64,000 nt of DNA from Firmicutes bacterium AF25-13AC. GTDB lineage: Bacteria; Bacillota; Clostridia; Lachnospirales; Lachnospiraceae. Made by a program: the position numbers and the translations under genes. Below the pieces are notes generated by a model. The model was not told where the DNA came from, did no database searches, and was given only the letters and a program-made list of their open reading frames with translations. Below are positions 8,937 through 18,137 of this stretch, in pieces; the first letter of the stretch is position 1, and each line of letters begins with the position of its first letter. The DNA is taken from assembly GCA_003478935.1 (NCBI GenBank), contig QUFP01000012.1, positions 49,047 through 113,046 on the forward strand, given 5' to 3'.

Positions 8937-10698
8937 TTAGCTTTCTCTAACATCACCTTTCGTCAGTTCTTCCATCGCATAAACCGTATCTGCAATCTTC
9001 ATTGTGGACTCTCTGTGAGAGACAAGTACGATCGTCTTATCGCTTCTTTGTTCATAGAGTGATTTTAAAATGACTGCCTCGTTTAAACTGTCAAGATTAC
9101 TGGTTGGCTCATCGAGTAACATCAGTGGCGCATCATGTAAAAATGCTCTGGCAAGTCCAATACGCTGTCTTTCTCCGCCAGAAAGTGTATCGCCAAGTTC
9201 TCCAACCGATGTATCATATCCTTTGGGAAGTGACATGATAAAGTCATGGACCGATGCCTTTTTGCAAGCTACTTCGATTTCTTCATCTGTCGCTGAAAGC
9301 TTTGCAATTTTTATATTGTTTCGAATGCTATCATGAAACAAATAGGTTTCCTGTGTAACAAAACTTTCCATTTGACGAAGATCGGATGTGTTAATCTGTT
9401 CAATTGATTTTCCAGCAACCGAAATTCTTCCAGAACTTGGTCTCCAAAATCTCATCAAAAGTTTTAATAGTGTTGATTTTCCACTTCCACTCTTTCCAAC
9501 GATTCCGACAATTTGATTTCTTGGAATCACAGCTGACACATCTGATAAAATCTCCTCTGACTCATAGCAAAAGCTTAGATGGCTTACCTCGGCTGCTGGA
9601 GCTAGATCTGCCTTCTTGTCGCAAAATGCGTCGCAATTTTCGACACTAATATTCTTGCTCTTTCCTTTTGCTTGACTTTCAAATACAACCGGCGCTTTTC
9701 CCGTAATCTCCTCTACAAGAGGCTTTTCATCTAAAATATCCAGCACTCGGTTTCCTGCTGCAAATGTATTTTGAAGCGTGCTTCCGAGCGCAGCCAGTGC
9801 AACACACGGGCCAAATGAACTCATAAGAGCAACAGTTGAAATTAAAACGCCTGCAAACTCAATTGCTCCCTTCTGATAAAGTATTGTGCAGACAAATAAC
9901 ATTGCCAGATCGAACACTAAAATCACACTGTTTGTAATTGCGGTATTGCGCCCTGACATACGCTTCATCTGTGCCTCATCTTTACTTAGACGCTTCGTCT
10001 TTTCATTCATCTGCTGTAAGCGAATGTTTCCCTGGGCATACTGCTGTGTCTCTGAAAGACCACGAAGGCTATCTAAGACAAATGCAGATAACTCTCCTGC
10101 TCCTTTTCGAAACTCATACCTACATCGCCACTCGCGCGTGAGATCAACAATGGGACAAAGATTCCCACTGTCAGATAGGCAATGAGTGCCAAAATTCCTG
10201 CCACAACATGAAAGCTTCCAATAAAAAGACACATGATAATTGTAAATAAAAATGAGATCGCTGTCGGCGAGATTGTGTGCGCATAGAATACTTCCAAAAG
10301 CTCAATATCGGATGTGATGACACTGATCAAATCTCCCTTGTCTCGCCCTTCTAGCTTTGCTGGGCAGAGTCGTCTAAGAGCAATGAATACTTGATCACGA
10401 ATTAGCGCCAGAAGCTAAATGCGATAAAATGATTGCAGCTTTGCTCGCCATATCGAAGACCGGCACGAACCAACGCAAATCCGACAGCTAGTGCAAAAAT
10501 CCATCCAAGTGACACGCTTGTCTTTATGCCAAGCACATGTAACACACCATAAGCGCCAAGAATAGTAATAAAACTTGCGCACAAATGCCCGGCAAGACCC
10601 ATTAAAATGGCAAGCACCATATAGCCAGTGAGCGGTTTTACCAATCCAATCAATCGGCTCATGATTTGAAAATTGCTTCGTTTCTTTGCTTGTTTCAT
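8937..10698 (-). CDS. cydC: CydC-like ABC transporter ATPase/permease, two one-base deletions
   Basis: Half of a heterodimeric type IV ABC exporter, about 587 residues after frame repair. The N-terminal membrane domain is followed by an ATPase with Walker A GKSGSGKST, signature LSGGERQR and Walker B LMLLDEPT. The ATG at 10698 overlaps the stop of the partner gene by four bases (ATGA), so the two are translationally coupled. Breaks are near 10414-10417, where one more base restores FKLLALIRDQVF, and at 10110-10112, where one more restores GMSFRKGAGEL. CydDC exports glutathione or cysteine in E. coli; no cydAB oxidase is visible here, so the substrate is uncertain. Confidence 0.75.
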
Positions 10699-12449
10699 GC
10701 CAACTTCTCCTTTCCTACTTTCGTATCTGATTTCGTATACTTCTCTAGGCTTTGCTGTGTTTCCCACAGTTTTTTATAGACACCTTTCTTTGCAAGAAGT
10801 TCATCTTGTGTTCCGCTCTCGCAAATCATTCCTTTCTCCATCACATAAATTTGGTTAGCTTTTGTGATATTGGCAAGTCGATGTGAGATGACAAACACAC
10901 TCCTGGTCTGAGCCATTCTAAGCATTTCCGCAATAATATCATTTTCACTCTCCACATCAATATTCGAAGTTGCCTCGTCAAAAATATAGACTGGGCTATC
11001 GTGAAGAAGTGCCCTTGCAAGTGCAAGTCTTTGACACTGTCCACCTGAAAAATTGCTTCCCTTTTCTAGGACAACTGTGTCAAGTCCGTTTTCTGTCCTC
11101 AAAAATGCTGCCAAATTGACGTGCTCTAGCACTTCCCACAGCTTGTCGTCGATTGCTTTTGGGTCGCCCATCAGCAAATTCTCACGAACAGTTCCCTTAA
11201 ACAGATAGCTTTGATGACTGACATAGGTAATATGCTTCAGCAGACTTTCTTCTGAAATGTCACGAAGCTCTGTATCACCAATTTTGATGCTTCCTTTATA
11301 ATTTTTTGATCTGCCCATCAAAATGGATGCAATCGTTGATTTTCCACATCCACTCTCTCCTGCAATCGCGGTGAGTCCTTTCTTTGCAATCGTTAAATTG
11401 ATATCTGTAAGAACTTGTCTCTCTCCATCGTAGGAAAAACAAACATTTTCGCAGACAATATCTCCTTCCCTCTGGCAATCCTTTTTTGCTTGATCTGGCT
11501 CTGGTAAATCAAGGAGTGCGAAAATCTTGTCGCTTGCTGCCATTCCATTCATTGCAATATGGAAGAAGGAGCCAAGCTGACGCATCGGAATAAAGAAATC
11601 TGCTGATAAAAGAATAATCAAAAGACAACCCTGTAAATCGACATGACCAGACTGAAACTGCGTCGCAGCAAGAATCATTCCAAGTGCGGCACCTCCATAT
11701 GCGATAAAATCCATAATCGTAATTGAATTTAGCTGCATCGTCAGCACCTTCATTGTGATCTTTCGAAACTTTTCTGCTTCTTGATTCATTTCTTCATTTT
11801 TGTAGGTATCTGACTGGTAAATTTTCAGTGTTGTCAACCCCTGTAAATTTTCAAGAAATGTGTCACCAAGTGCTGTATACTGCCCCCAATATTTCGACAA
11901 CAGCTTTTTCGCCCATGTCTGCACAGCTGCAATCGCGATCGGAATTAACGGAACACAGATAAGAAGAACCACTGCTGATGGCACATTGACAAAGCAAAGG
12001 ACAATAAAAAGAGTTAGCGGTGCAAGCATTGCATAGAAAAATTGTGGCATATACGCGCTAAAATACGTCTCAAGCTGCTCAACACCCTCTACTGCCACCT
12101 GTACGATCTCAGAGGTTTGAACCTTTTCTTTGTAGCCAGTTCCCAGTCGAAGAAGCTTCTTATAAATTTGCTCGCGGATTACTTTCTTTACCGTCTTGGA
12201 TGACAGATATCCCATGCGGGAAGAACAGATACTGCAAATTGCACGCACAAAAAGTACGATCACGCAAATCACTGCTGTTTTTCCAATCTGCTCATTGCTA
12301 TTGGTTCCCAAAAACAGTGATGCCAAAAGTCCTGTGATTGCTGCCATCATAACAATATTGGCAATCAACGAGATCCACTGAAACAATACATTAAAAGCAA
12401 TATAGCGCTTACTTTCTGGCACCATATTTAAAAGTCGTTTTTTGATCAT
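10695..12449 (-). CDS. cydD: CydD-like ABC transporter ATPase/permease
   Basis: 584 residues: six-helix membrane domain (residues about 15-300) and ATPase domain with Walker A GESGCGKST, an unusual signature FSGGQCQR and Walker B VYIFDEAT. The stretch VEGVEQLETYFSAYMPQFF and the following APLTLF...PLIPIAI resemble the CydD family rather than general lipid or drug exporters. The ATG at 12449 has AGGA eight bases upstream. It is first in a two-gene operon with the cydC-like gene. A role in thiol export or redox balance is an inference from the family. Confidence 0.75.
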   Translation of the reverse strand: MIKKRLLNMVPESKRYIAFNVLFQWISLIANIVMMAAITGLLASLFLGTNSNEQIGKTAVICVIVLFVRAICSICSSRMGYLSSKTVKKVIREQIYKKLLRLGTGYKEKVQTSEIVQVAVEGVEQLETYFSAYMPQFFYAMLAPLTLFIVLCFVNVPSAVVLLICVPLIPIAIAAVQTWAKKLLSKYWGQYTALGDTFLENLQGLTTLKIYQSDTYKNEEMNQEAEKFRKITMKVLTMQLNSITIMDFIAYGGAALGMILAATQFQSGHVDLQGCLLIILLSADFFIPMRQLGSFFHIAMNGMAASDKIFALLDLPEPDQAKKDCQREGDIVCENVCFSYDGERQVLTDINLTIAKKGLTAIAGESGCGKSTIASILMGRSKNYKGSIKIGDTELRDISEESLLKHITYVSHQSYLFKGTVRENLLMGDPKAIDDKLWEVLEHVNLAAFLRTENGLDTVVLEKGSNFSGGQCQRLALARALLHDSPVYIFDEATSNIDVESENDIIAEMLRMAQTRSVFVISHRLANITKANQIYVMEKGMICESGTQDELLAKKGVYKKLWETQQSLEKYTKSDTKVGKEKLA

Positions 12450-12505
12450 TCGTGTTTTCCTTTCTCTTTGTATTTCTAGCCAATGCATTATACATGAAAG
12501 GCAGC

Positions 12506-12537
12506 AAAAAAAGCAACCCGCATTTGCTGCGAATTGC
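12506..12537 (-). terminator. Intrinsic terminator of the AspT-family transporter gene
   Basis: On the minus strand GCAATTCGCA, loop GCAAA, TGCGGGTTGC, then seven T. Two G-T pairs close the middle of the stem. Confidence 0.75.
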
Positions 12538-12568
12538 CTTTTTGATAGTTTTTCTCATTTAACTTTAG

Positions 12569-13717
12569 TTAGAACAACAGCACTATCATCTGCTCCACAA
12601 GAACAACTGTTACAAGTGCAATTGGGTAGGTTGATGCATAGGCAGATGCCACATCATCCGTTCCTGCTACCTGAATCAGTGAGCCAAGTGCTGGTGTACT
12701 TGTCATACCACCGCACAAGGCACCCATGTTGTTGAGGATCGGAAGCTTTAATACCTTCTTTGCAAATAAGTAACCGACAATCATCGGAACAAGTGTCATT
12801 ATCATTCCGTACACGAAAAGAATCGGACCTTGTTCTATAAGTGTATCGACAAAACCAGCTCCGCCCTCGCAGCCTGCTCCTATCAGGAAAAGAATCAGAC
12901 CAAATTCACGCATACATTCCATGACGCTCTTTTTCGGCTTTAGATCAATCGGTCCAATGTGCACAATATGACCAATTAACAGACCAGCAATTAACGGACC
13001 GCCAGATGTTCCAAGTGAAAAGAAAGCACCGCCTGGAAGCGGAATCTTTATAAGACCAATGATTAAGCCAAGTACAATTGTCAGGCAAAGCGGCATCATG
13101 CCAAGCGAATCAACAGCGATTAAACCCTTTGTCTTAAAACTCTTTGGTGCATTTCCTGCATCCTCTGCAAGCTTTGCGCGTTCCTTTGCCATATCAACCT
13201 TTAAGATTTTTGGCATCAGCTGCACAAACAGTACGACTCCAATAACACCAAATGGGTAGGCAATTCCATAGCCTACTGATACAATATCCTTTGCACTGCC
13301 AGCTGCCTCCTGTGCTGCTGCAAATCCTGGTGTACTTGTCAGGGCACCTGAAAGCAGTCCGGCTGCCAGAGCACCATTTACATTTCCAATCACACAGATA
13401 GCTGCTGTACAAAGTCCACCGGCAATAATAATGCAAAAGCCAAGTATAACGTAAGACTTGAAGTTGTGCATGAAATTATGAAAAAACTTTGGTCCGGCAA
13501 TCAAACCAACCGATGCTACAAACAATACAATACCGATGCTCTTTGCAAATGACGGACAGGTTACTCCAAAGTGTCCGGCAATCAATGATACAATCAGAAT
13601 GCCGGCATCTCCTACCTCAATTCCTTTAATTTTAATACGTCCTATGATATATCCGATCATTGCAATTAAAAAAACTTGAAATGCCGGATTTGAAAGGACA
13701 CTATTTACATATCCCAT
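12569..13717 (-). CDS. AspT/YidE-type (AAE family) transporter, candidate succinate exporter
   Basis: 382-residue membrane protein made of two homologous halves, each about five helices and each containing the AspT signature: SGALTSTPGFAAAQEA in the first and GGMTSTPALGSLIQVA in the second. The central TrkA-C domains of many AspT relatives are missing; only a short KTKG-containing hydrophilic linker joins the halves. AspT exchanges aspartate for alanine, and the related SucE of Corynebacterium glutamicum exports succinate. Its place directly behind the fumarate reductase genes makes succinate or another C4 acid the best guess. It is separated from frdA by a terminator, so it needs read-through or its own promoter. 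Confidence 0.75.
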   Translation of the reverse strand: MGYVNSVLSNPAFQVFLIAMIGYIIGRIKIKGIEVGDAGILIVSLIAGHFGVTCPSFAKSIGIVLFVASVGLIAGPKFFHNFMHNFKSYVILGFCIIIAGGLCTAAICVIGNVNGALAAGLLSGALTSTPGFAAAQEAAGSAKDIVSVGYGIAYPFGVIGVVLFVQLMPKILKVDMAKERAKLAEDAGNAPKSFKTKGLIAVDSLGMMPLCLTIVLGLIIGLIKIPLPGGAFFSLGTSGGPLIAGLLIGHIVHIGPIDLKPKKSVMECMREFGLILFLIGAGCEGGAGFVDTLIEQGPILFVYGMIMTLVPMIVGYLFAKKVLKLPILNNMGALCGGMTSTPALGSLIQVAGTDDVASAYASTYPIALVTVVLVEQMIVLLF

Positions 13718-13761
13718 AGCCGTTTCCCCTATTTTTATTTTGATATTATTTCATTGTGCTC

Positions 13762-13792
13762 AAAAAAGCCGGAGGGTTTCCCCGGCTTTTTT
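13762..13792 (-). terminator. Intrinsic terminator of the fumarate reductase operon
   Basis: AAAAAAGCCGG, 8-base loop, CCCGGCTTTTTT (13762-13792), 18 bases beyond the frdA stop. Confidence 0.85.
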
Positions 13793-13809
13793 GCTTTTAT
13801 TTTATTGAA

Positions 13810-15411
13810 TTACTTTTTTCTTCTGTAATCTGGTAAGATCTTCGGAGATACCTCATCGGTATGGATGCCTGCTGCCTCACACTCCTTCTCGAAGTTGTCA
13901 ACATGCTCCAGTGTCAGATCAGACAGTGTAACATTCTTAAACTGCTTACCTGCTTCCTGACCTGCATTACGACCGAATACGATAACATCCAGAAGTGAGT
14001 TACCCATCAGACGGTTTCTTCCATGAACACCACCTGCTGCCTCACCTGCAACATACAGATTCTCAACATCAGACATACCATTTACGCTGACACGAACACC
14101 ACCGTTCTGGTAATGCAGTGTTGGGTAAATTACGATCGGCACCTTTCTCATATCGATGTCATATCTTAAGTACATACGAAGCATACCTGGAAGTCTCTTC
14201 TCCAGAGTTCCCTCGCCGTGGATTGCATCGATCATCGGGCTATCCAGCCAGATACCATCGCGAAGTGGTGTATGAACACCGTTTCCTCTGGATACCTCAC
14301 GGATTACACCAGATGCAGCAACGTCTCTGGTCTCCAGTGGATGCATAAATGCCTCACCGTTTACATTGACGAACTGTGCGCCCATGGAACGAACCTTCTC
14401 AGTTACGAGTGCACCGTAGATCTGAGATGGGAATGCAACACCAGTTGGATGATACTGTAAGGTATCCTGATACAGAAGTCTTGCACCTGCACGGTAAGCA
14501 AGTACCAGACCATCTGCTGTTGCACCGTAGTGGTTGGATGTTGGGAATCCCTGATAGTGAAGTCTTCCTGCACCACCAGTTGCGATGATTACGCACTTTG
14601 CACGAGCGATTAAGATCTCACCTGTCTCCATGTTCTGTAAAACAGCACCAGCTGCCTTACCCTCAGTATCCTTGATGATCTCGATTGCAGATGTGAAATC
14701 AACAACCGGGATCTTACGGTTCTGAACCTCATCACGAAGAACTCTCATGATCTCAGCACCAGAGTAGTCTGCTGCTGCATGCATTCTCTTTCTGGAAGTT
14801 CCGCCGCCGTGTGTGGTAATCATGTTGCCGTCCTTATCCTTATCAAACAGAACGCCAAGGTCATTTAACCACTTGATACAATCTGGTCCGTCCATAACAA
14901 GCTTCTCAACAAGCTCTGGAACGTTTGCGAAATGTCCGCCACCCATTACATCTAAGTAATGCTGTGCTGGAGAATCATTTTCCTTATCTGCTGCCTGGAT
15001 ACCACCCTCTGCCATCATGGTGTTGGCATCACCGATACGAAGCTTGGTAACGATCATTACGTTTGCGCCTGCCTCGTGTGCCTCAATTGCTGCAGATGCA
15101 CCGGAACCGCCGCCGCCGATAACAAGAACGTCAACGTCATAATCCGGATGAGCCAGATCTAAGGTCATTCCCTGAACACGGCTCTTTGCCTGTAAAAGCT
15201 CTACTAACTCCTTCGGAGCCTTCTCGCCCTTGTTCGGTCCTACTATAATCTCTGCAAAGCTAGAAAGATTATAGTCTGGATGATACTGCTCAAGCAGTGC
15301 ATCCTTTTCTTCTGCTGTCATACGTCTCGGCTCTGCTGCCATACGGGCTGCTCTGGTGGCTTCAACTTTCTTGACAGACTCCATCATTTCCTCTGTATAT
15401 GGAAAGCTCAT
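13810..15411 (-). CDS. frdA: Soluble fumarate reductase flavoprotein subunit
   Basis: 533-residue flavoprotein of the succinate dehydrogenase/fumarate reductase family. The Rossmann motif VIGGGGSGASAAIEA lies near residues 97-111 behind a long N-terminal extension that contains no membrane helix. Later motifs are TTHGGGTSRKRMHAAD-type FAD site, QYHPTGVAFPSQ and RDVAASGVIREV, and the C-terminal NSLLDVIVFGRNAG. It should reduce fumarate to succinate with electrons from FrdB. No membrane-anchor subunits (FrdC/FrdD) are nearby, so the enzyme is probably soluble, as in thiol:fumarate reductase. The ATG at 15411 has AAAGGAGG upstream. Other enoate reductases of this family cannot be excluded. Confidence 0.85.
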   Translation of the reverse strand: MSFPYTEEMMESVKKVEATRAARMAAEPRRMTAEEKDALLEQYHPDYNLSSFAEIIVGPNKGEKAPKELVELLQAKSRVQGMTLDLAHPDYDVDVLVIGGGGSGASAAIEAHEAGANVMIVTKLRIGDANTMMAEGGIQAADKENDSPAQHYLDVMGGGHFANVPELVEKLVMDGPDCIKWLNDLGVLFDKDKDGNMITTHGGGTSRKRMHAAADYSGAEIMRVLRDEVQNRKIPVVDFTSAIEIIKDTEGKAAGAVLQNMETGEILIARAKCVIIATGGAGRLHYQGFPTSNHYGATADGLVLAYRAGARLLYQDTLQYHPTGVAFPSQIYGALVTEKVRSMGAQFVNVNGEAFMHPLETRDVAASGVIREVSRGNGVHTPLRDGIWLDSPMIDAIHGEGTLEKRLPGMLRMYLRYDIDMRKVPIVIYPTLHYQNGGVRVSVNGMSDVENLYVAGEAAGGVHGRNRLMGNSLLDVIVFGRNAGQEAGKQFKNVTLSDLTLEHVDNFEKECEAAGIHTDEVSPKILPDYRRKK

Positions 15412-15426
15412 CTTATTCGTCCTCCT

Positions 15427-16101
15427 TTATTTTTCGATTACACGATTGTTGTACATATCCTTCAGCTCGTCTACAGACTTGCTCATGATTTCCTTCATCG
15501 CCTCATCGAAATCTCCTTCTGCAATCTCCTCAACACGCTTTGTCAGGTGCTTTGCTTCTGGCTTTAAGTACTTACCGGTCAATCTTCTTGCAAGTAATGC
15601 AACCTGCGGATGAGAAATTCCAGCCGGACATCTGGATGAGCAGACACCACACATTACACAGTCGAAGGACTCCTCTGCACACTTCTCGTACTCACCGCGC
15701 TGTGCATATGCAATGTACTGCATGGTGTTTAACTGCTGTGTACAAGCCTTTGTACAGGCATTACATCCGATACAGGAATAGATCTCCGGATACAGCTGCA
15801 TCATGATCTCCTGAGTTGGACGGATCTCCTCAATGTTATAGATTTCCTTCTCTAACGGGAAGAACGGCAGAGATGCTACACACATGTTGTCCTCAACCTT
15901 TGTGGAACATGCCAGGCAGCCATGAAGAGTTGTCTCACCCTTAATACGGTAAATAGTAGCACAAGCACCACAGAAACCGTTACGGCAGCCGCAGCCACGA
16001 ACCAGCTGATAACCGGAATACTCAAAAGCTTCCATAATTGTCAGGCTGGAGGGAACAGTATATTTCTTACCATATAAATAAACTGTAATCATTTCGTCCA
16101 T
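15427..16101 (-). CDS. frdB: Fumarate reductase iron-sulfur subunit
   Basis: 224 residues. The N-terminal half is a plant-type ferredoxin fold with a [2Fe-2S] motif (CGCRNGFCGAC and later HGCLAC). The C-terminal half has two Cys-rich helical ferredoxin motifs, CIGCNACTKACTQ and CVMCGVCSSRCPAG. This is the electron wire to FrdA, 15 bases away in the same operon. It lacks the HdrB-like C-terminal extension of archaeal TfrB; HdrB exists as a separate gene upstream. The ATG at 16101 follows GGAGG by 10 bases. Confidence 0.85.
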   Translation of the reverse strand: MDEMITVYLYGKKYTVPSSLTIMEAFEYSGYQLVRGCGCRNGFCGACATIYRIKGETTLHGCLACSTKVEDNMCVASLPFFPLEKEIYNIEEIRPTQEIMMQLYPEIYSCIGCNACTKACTQQLNTMQYIAYAQRGEYEKCAEESFDCVMCGVCSSRCPAGISHPQVALLARRLTGKYLKPEAKHLTKRVEEIAEGDFDEAMKEIMSKSVDELKDMYNNRVIEK

Positions 16102-16141
16102 TATTATATTTCCTCCATATTCATTTACAAATCTTTATTGC

Positions 16142-16264
16142 GCCGTGCTGCTCTCGCATGTGCTTCGCGCACGCTCGCACGCGGGCTTCGCCCTATGCAG
16201 TCTCAGAAAAGTGTCTGCTTTCATGTAAACATGATGCATTCACTTTTCTTCGACTGCGCACGGC
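16142..16264. repeat. GC-rich structured element inside the hdr-flx-frd operon
   Basis: A 123-base unit bounded by GCCGTGC (16142-16148) and GCACGGC (16258-16264). Inside are a long imperfect hairpin (16196-16260, arms around TGCAGTCTCAGAAAAGTG and CACTTTTCTTCGACTGCGCA with centre ATGTAAACAT) and small GC hairpins such as GGGCTTCGCCC. It fills the only gap of more than 25 bases between hdrB and frdA. Confidence 0.6.
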
Positions 16265-16279
16265 TCATTGTCTTCGCGA

Positions 16280-17113
16280 TTAATACTCGTCTGGCAGCTC
16301 ATCCAGCTGGTCGAAGCGGAATACCGGACCGTCCTTGCAGACATACTTGGAACCGATATTGCAGCGGCCGCACTTTCCGATACCGCACTTCATGCGAAGC
16401 TCCATGGTTGTATATACCTGGCTCTTTGAGAAGCCCAGTGCCTGCAGATTCTGCAGAGTAAACTTGATCATGATCGGCGGTCCACAGATCAGAATTGTCT
16501 TGTCTAAGGAAAGATTCAGCTCATTTACGTAGCTTGGAACAAATCCAACATGGCCATCCCAACCCTCCTGCGGGCGGTCGATAGTCAGATGAACGTTAAT
16601 TCCTTCCTCGTTGCACCACTCGTCCTGAATTTCCTTGATGTCTACAAGATCATCCATAGAACGGGAACCGTAAATAATATCAATATCACCGTACTGATCA
16701 CGATAGTGACGGCAATAGTTGATTACAGAATGAAGCGGAGCCAGTCCGATACCACCTGCGATAAACAGCAAATTTTTGCCCTTTAACTCGGTATCTACCG
16801 GGAATCCATTTCCATATGGTCCACGGATTGTGATCATCTGACCTGGTTCAATTGCATGAAGCCAGCTAGTCAGACATCCGCACTTCTTAATGGAAAACTC
16901 CATATATTCTTCCTGTGTCGGAGAAGAGGTAATAGAAAACATACCCTCTCCTACACCTGGAACGGAAAGCATGGCACACTGGCCAGGCTTATGTTCAAAT
17001 GCTTTCTTGCCGTCTGGCGTTACAACACGGAATGTCTTTACATCCGGTGTATCCTTACGGATCTCAGTAACAACGCCAAGAGCAGGAATTAATTCTTCTC
17101 TTCTCTCACTCAT
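16280..17113 (-). CDS. FAD/NAD(P)-binding oxidoreductase, FlxA / HydG-like gamma subunit
   Basis: 277-residue ferredoxin-NADP reductase-fold protein. The FAD site is in FEHKPGQCAMLSVPG and GMFSITSSP, the NAD site begins LLFIAGGIGLAPLHS, and LICGPPIM precedes a C-terminal [2Fe-2S] motif (CGIGKCGRCNIGSKYVC). This layout is shared with PyrK, sulfhydrogenase gamma subunits and FlxA of Desulfovibrio FlxABCD-HdrABC, which feeds NADH electrons into HdrA through an MvhD-type protein. NADH is therefore the likely donor here. The start overlaps the stop of the upstream gene (ATGA). Confidence 0.8.
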   Translation of the reverse strand: MSERREELIPALGVVTEIRKDTPDVKTFRVVTPDGKKAFEHKPGQCAMLSVPGVGEGMFSITSSPTQEEYMEFSIKKCGCLTSWLHAIEPGQMITIRGPYGNGFPVDTELKGKNLLFIAGGIGLAPLHSVINYCRHYRDQYGDIDIIYGSRSMDDLVDIKEIQDEWCNEEGINVHLTIDRPQEGWDGHVGFVPSYVNELNLSLDKTILICGPPIMIKFTLQNLQALGFSKSQVYTTMELRMKCGIGKCGRCNIGSKYVCKDGPVFRFDQLDELPDEY

Positions 17114-18135
17114 GCCTGTGTACCTCCCAATGTTTTTGCTACCTTAACGATATTCAGGGAATTTGGGCACTTCTTTAAGCAGCGGCCGCAGCCTACGCAG
17201 GAGAACTCACCATCATTTCTAAGCGGATTATAAACCAGCTTGTGCATGAATCTCTGGCGGAAACGCTCTACCTGACTCTTACGGTTTGTTCCGTGAGCCA
17301 TCATTGTGAAATCACGGTACATACAGGAATCCCAGCAGCGGTAACGCTCAATACCATGTCCTGTATCATAGTCACGCACATCGTAGCACTGACATGTCGG
17401 ACATACAAATGTACATGTTCCGCAACCTAAGCAGTGGCTTGACAGTTCCTTCCACTCTTCTCTCTTGAAGATCTCTAACTCTGGATGAGAAGTGAAATAG
17501 GAAAGATCAAGATCAGCAAGAGGCAGCTTCTTTAAGATTTCCTTAACAGCAGCCTGCTGTGCCTCTACTGCCTTAGAATCGCTCTCTGCTAAAACAGCCT
17601 CAACCTTTTTAGTTAAGCCCTCGCCCTTCTCTGTCTGTGCTTCCCAGTAAAGGGTATCCTCTGCGATCCATGTTACAACATCACCCTCTGGCTTAGTTGC
17701 ATCAATTCCAAAGGTACTGCAAAAACAAGTTTCCTCTGGTCTGTGACATGCCATAGATACAACAATGCCATGCTCTCTTCTTGCCTGATAATAAGTATCA
17801 ACCGGATCAGCAAGAAAAACCTTATCCAAAATTGAAAAGCTTCTTGCATCACATGCTCTGACACCAAATACAACAAAATCCTTATCCTTCTTTGCAGCTG
17901 CCTCTACAGAGATCTTCTTTCCGTCCATATGGAATTTCATCAGATCTTCCTGGAACGGGAAGAACATATCCTTTGCAGACTTTACAGTCTGAAGTGCATC
18001 AAGACGCACCTTTGCATCTGCAGAATAAAGACCAAATTCTACCTCATTGCCCTTCTCTACCGGCAAATACAGTTCATCCACAGCCTGAATCGCATCAAAC
18101 AGGCGGGAAATCTCACTCATAGCAATCTTTAACAT
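17110..18135 (-). CDS. 4Fe-4S electron-transfer protein, FlxB / sulfhydrogenase beta (HydB)-like
   Basis: 341 residues. The N-terminal part contains VFGVRACDARSFSILDKVF, typical of HydB/AsrA-type proteins; the C-terminal half holds two ferredoxin motifs, CLGCGTCTFVCPTCQC and CVGCGRCLKKCPNSL. It should pass electrons between the FAD/NAD subunit and the MvhD/HdrA core. It is a distant paralogue of the next upstream gene (18138-19163), with a gap of two bases. The start has GGAGAGGGGG upstream. The exact position in the electron path is inferred. Confidence 0.75.
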   Translation of the reverse strand: MLKIAMSEISRLFDAIQAVDELYLPVEKGNEVEFGLYSADAKVRLDALQTVKSAKDMFFPFQEDLMKFHMDGKKISVEAAAKKDKDFVVFGVRACDARSFSILDKVFLADPVDTYYQARREHGIVVSMACHRPEETCFCSTFGIDATKPEGDVVTWIAEDTLYWEAQTEKGEGLTKKVEAVLAESDSKAVEAQQAAVKEILKKLPLADLDLSYFTSHPELEIFKREEWKELSSHCLGCGTCTFVCPTCQCYDVRDYDTGHGIERYRCWDSCMYRDFTMMAHGTNRKSQVERFRQRFMHKLVYNPLRNDGEFSCVGCGRCLKKCPNSLNIVKVAKTLGGTQA

Positions 18136-18137
18136 GA

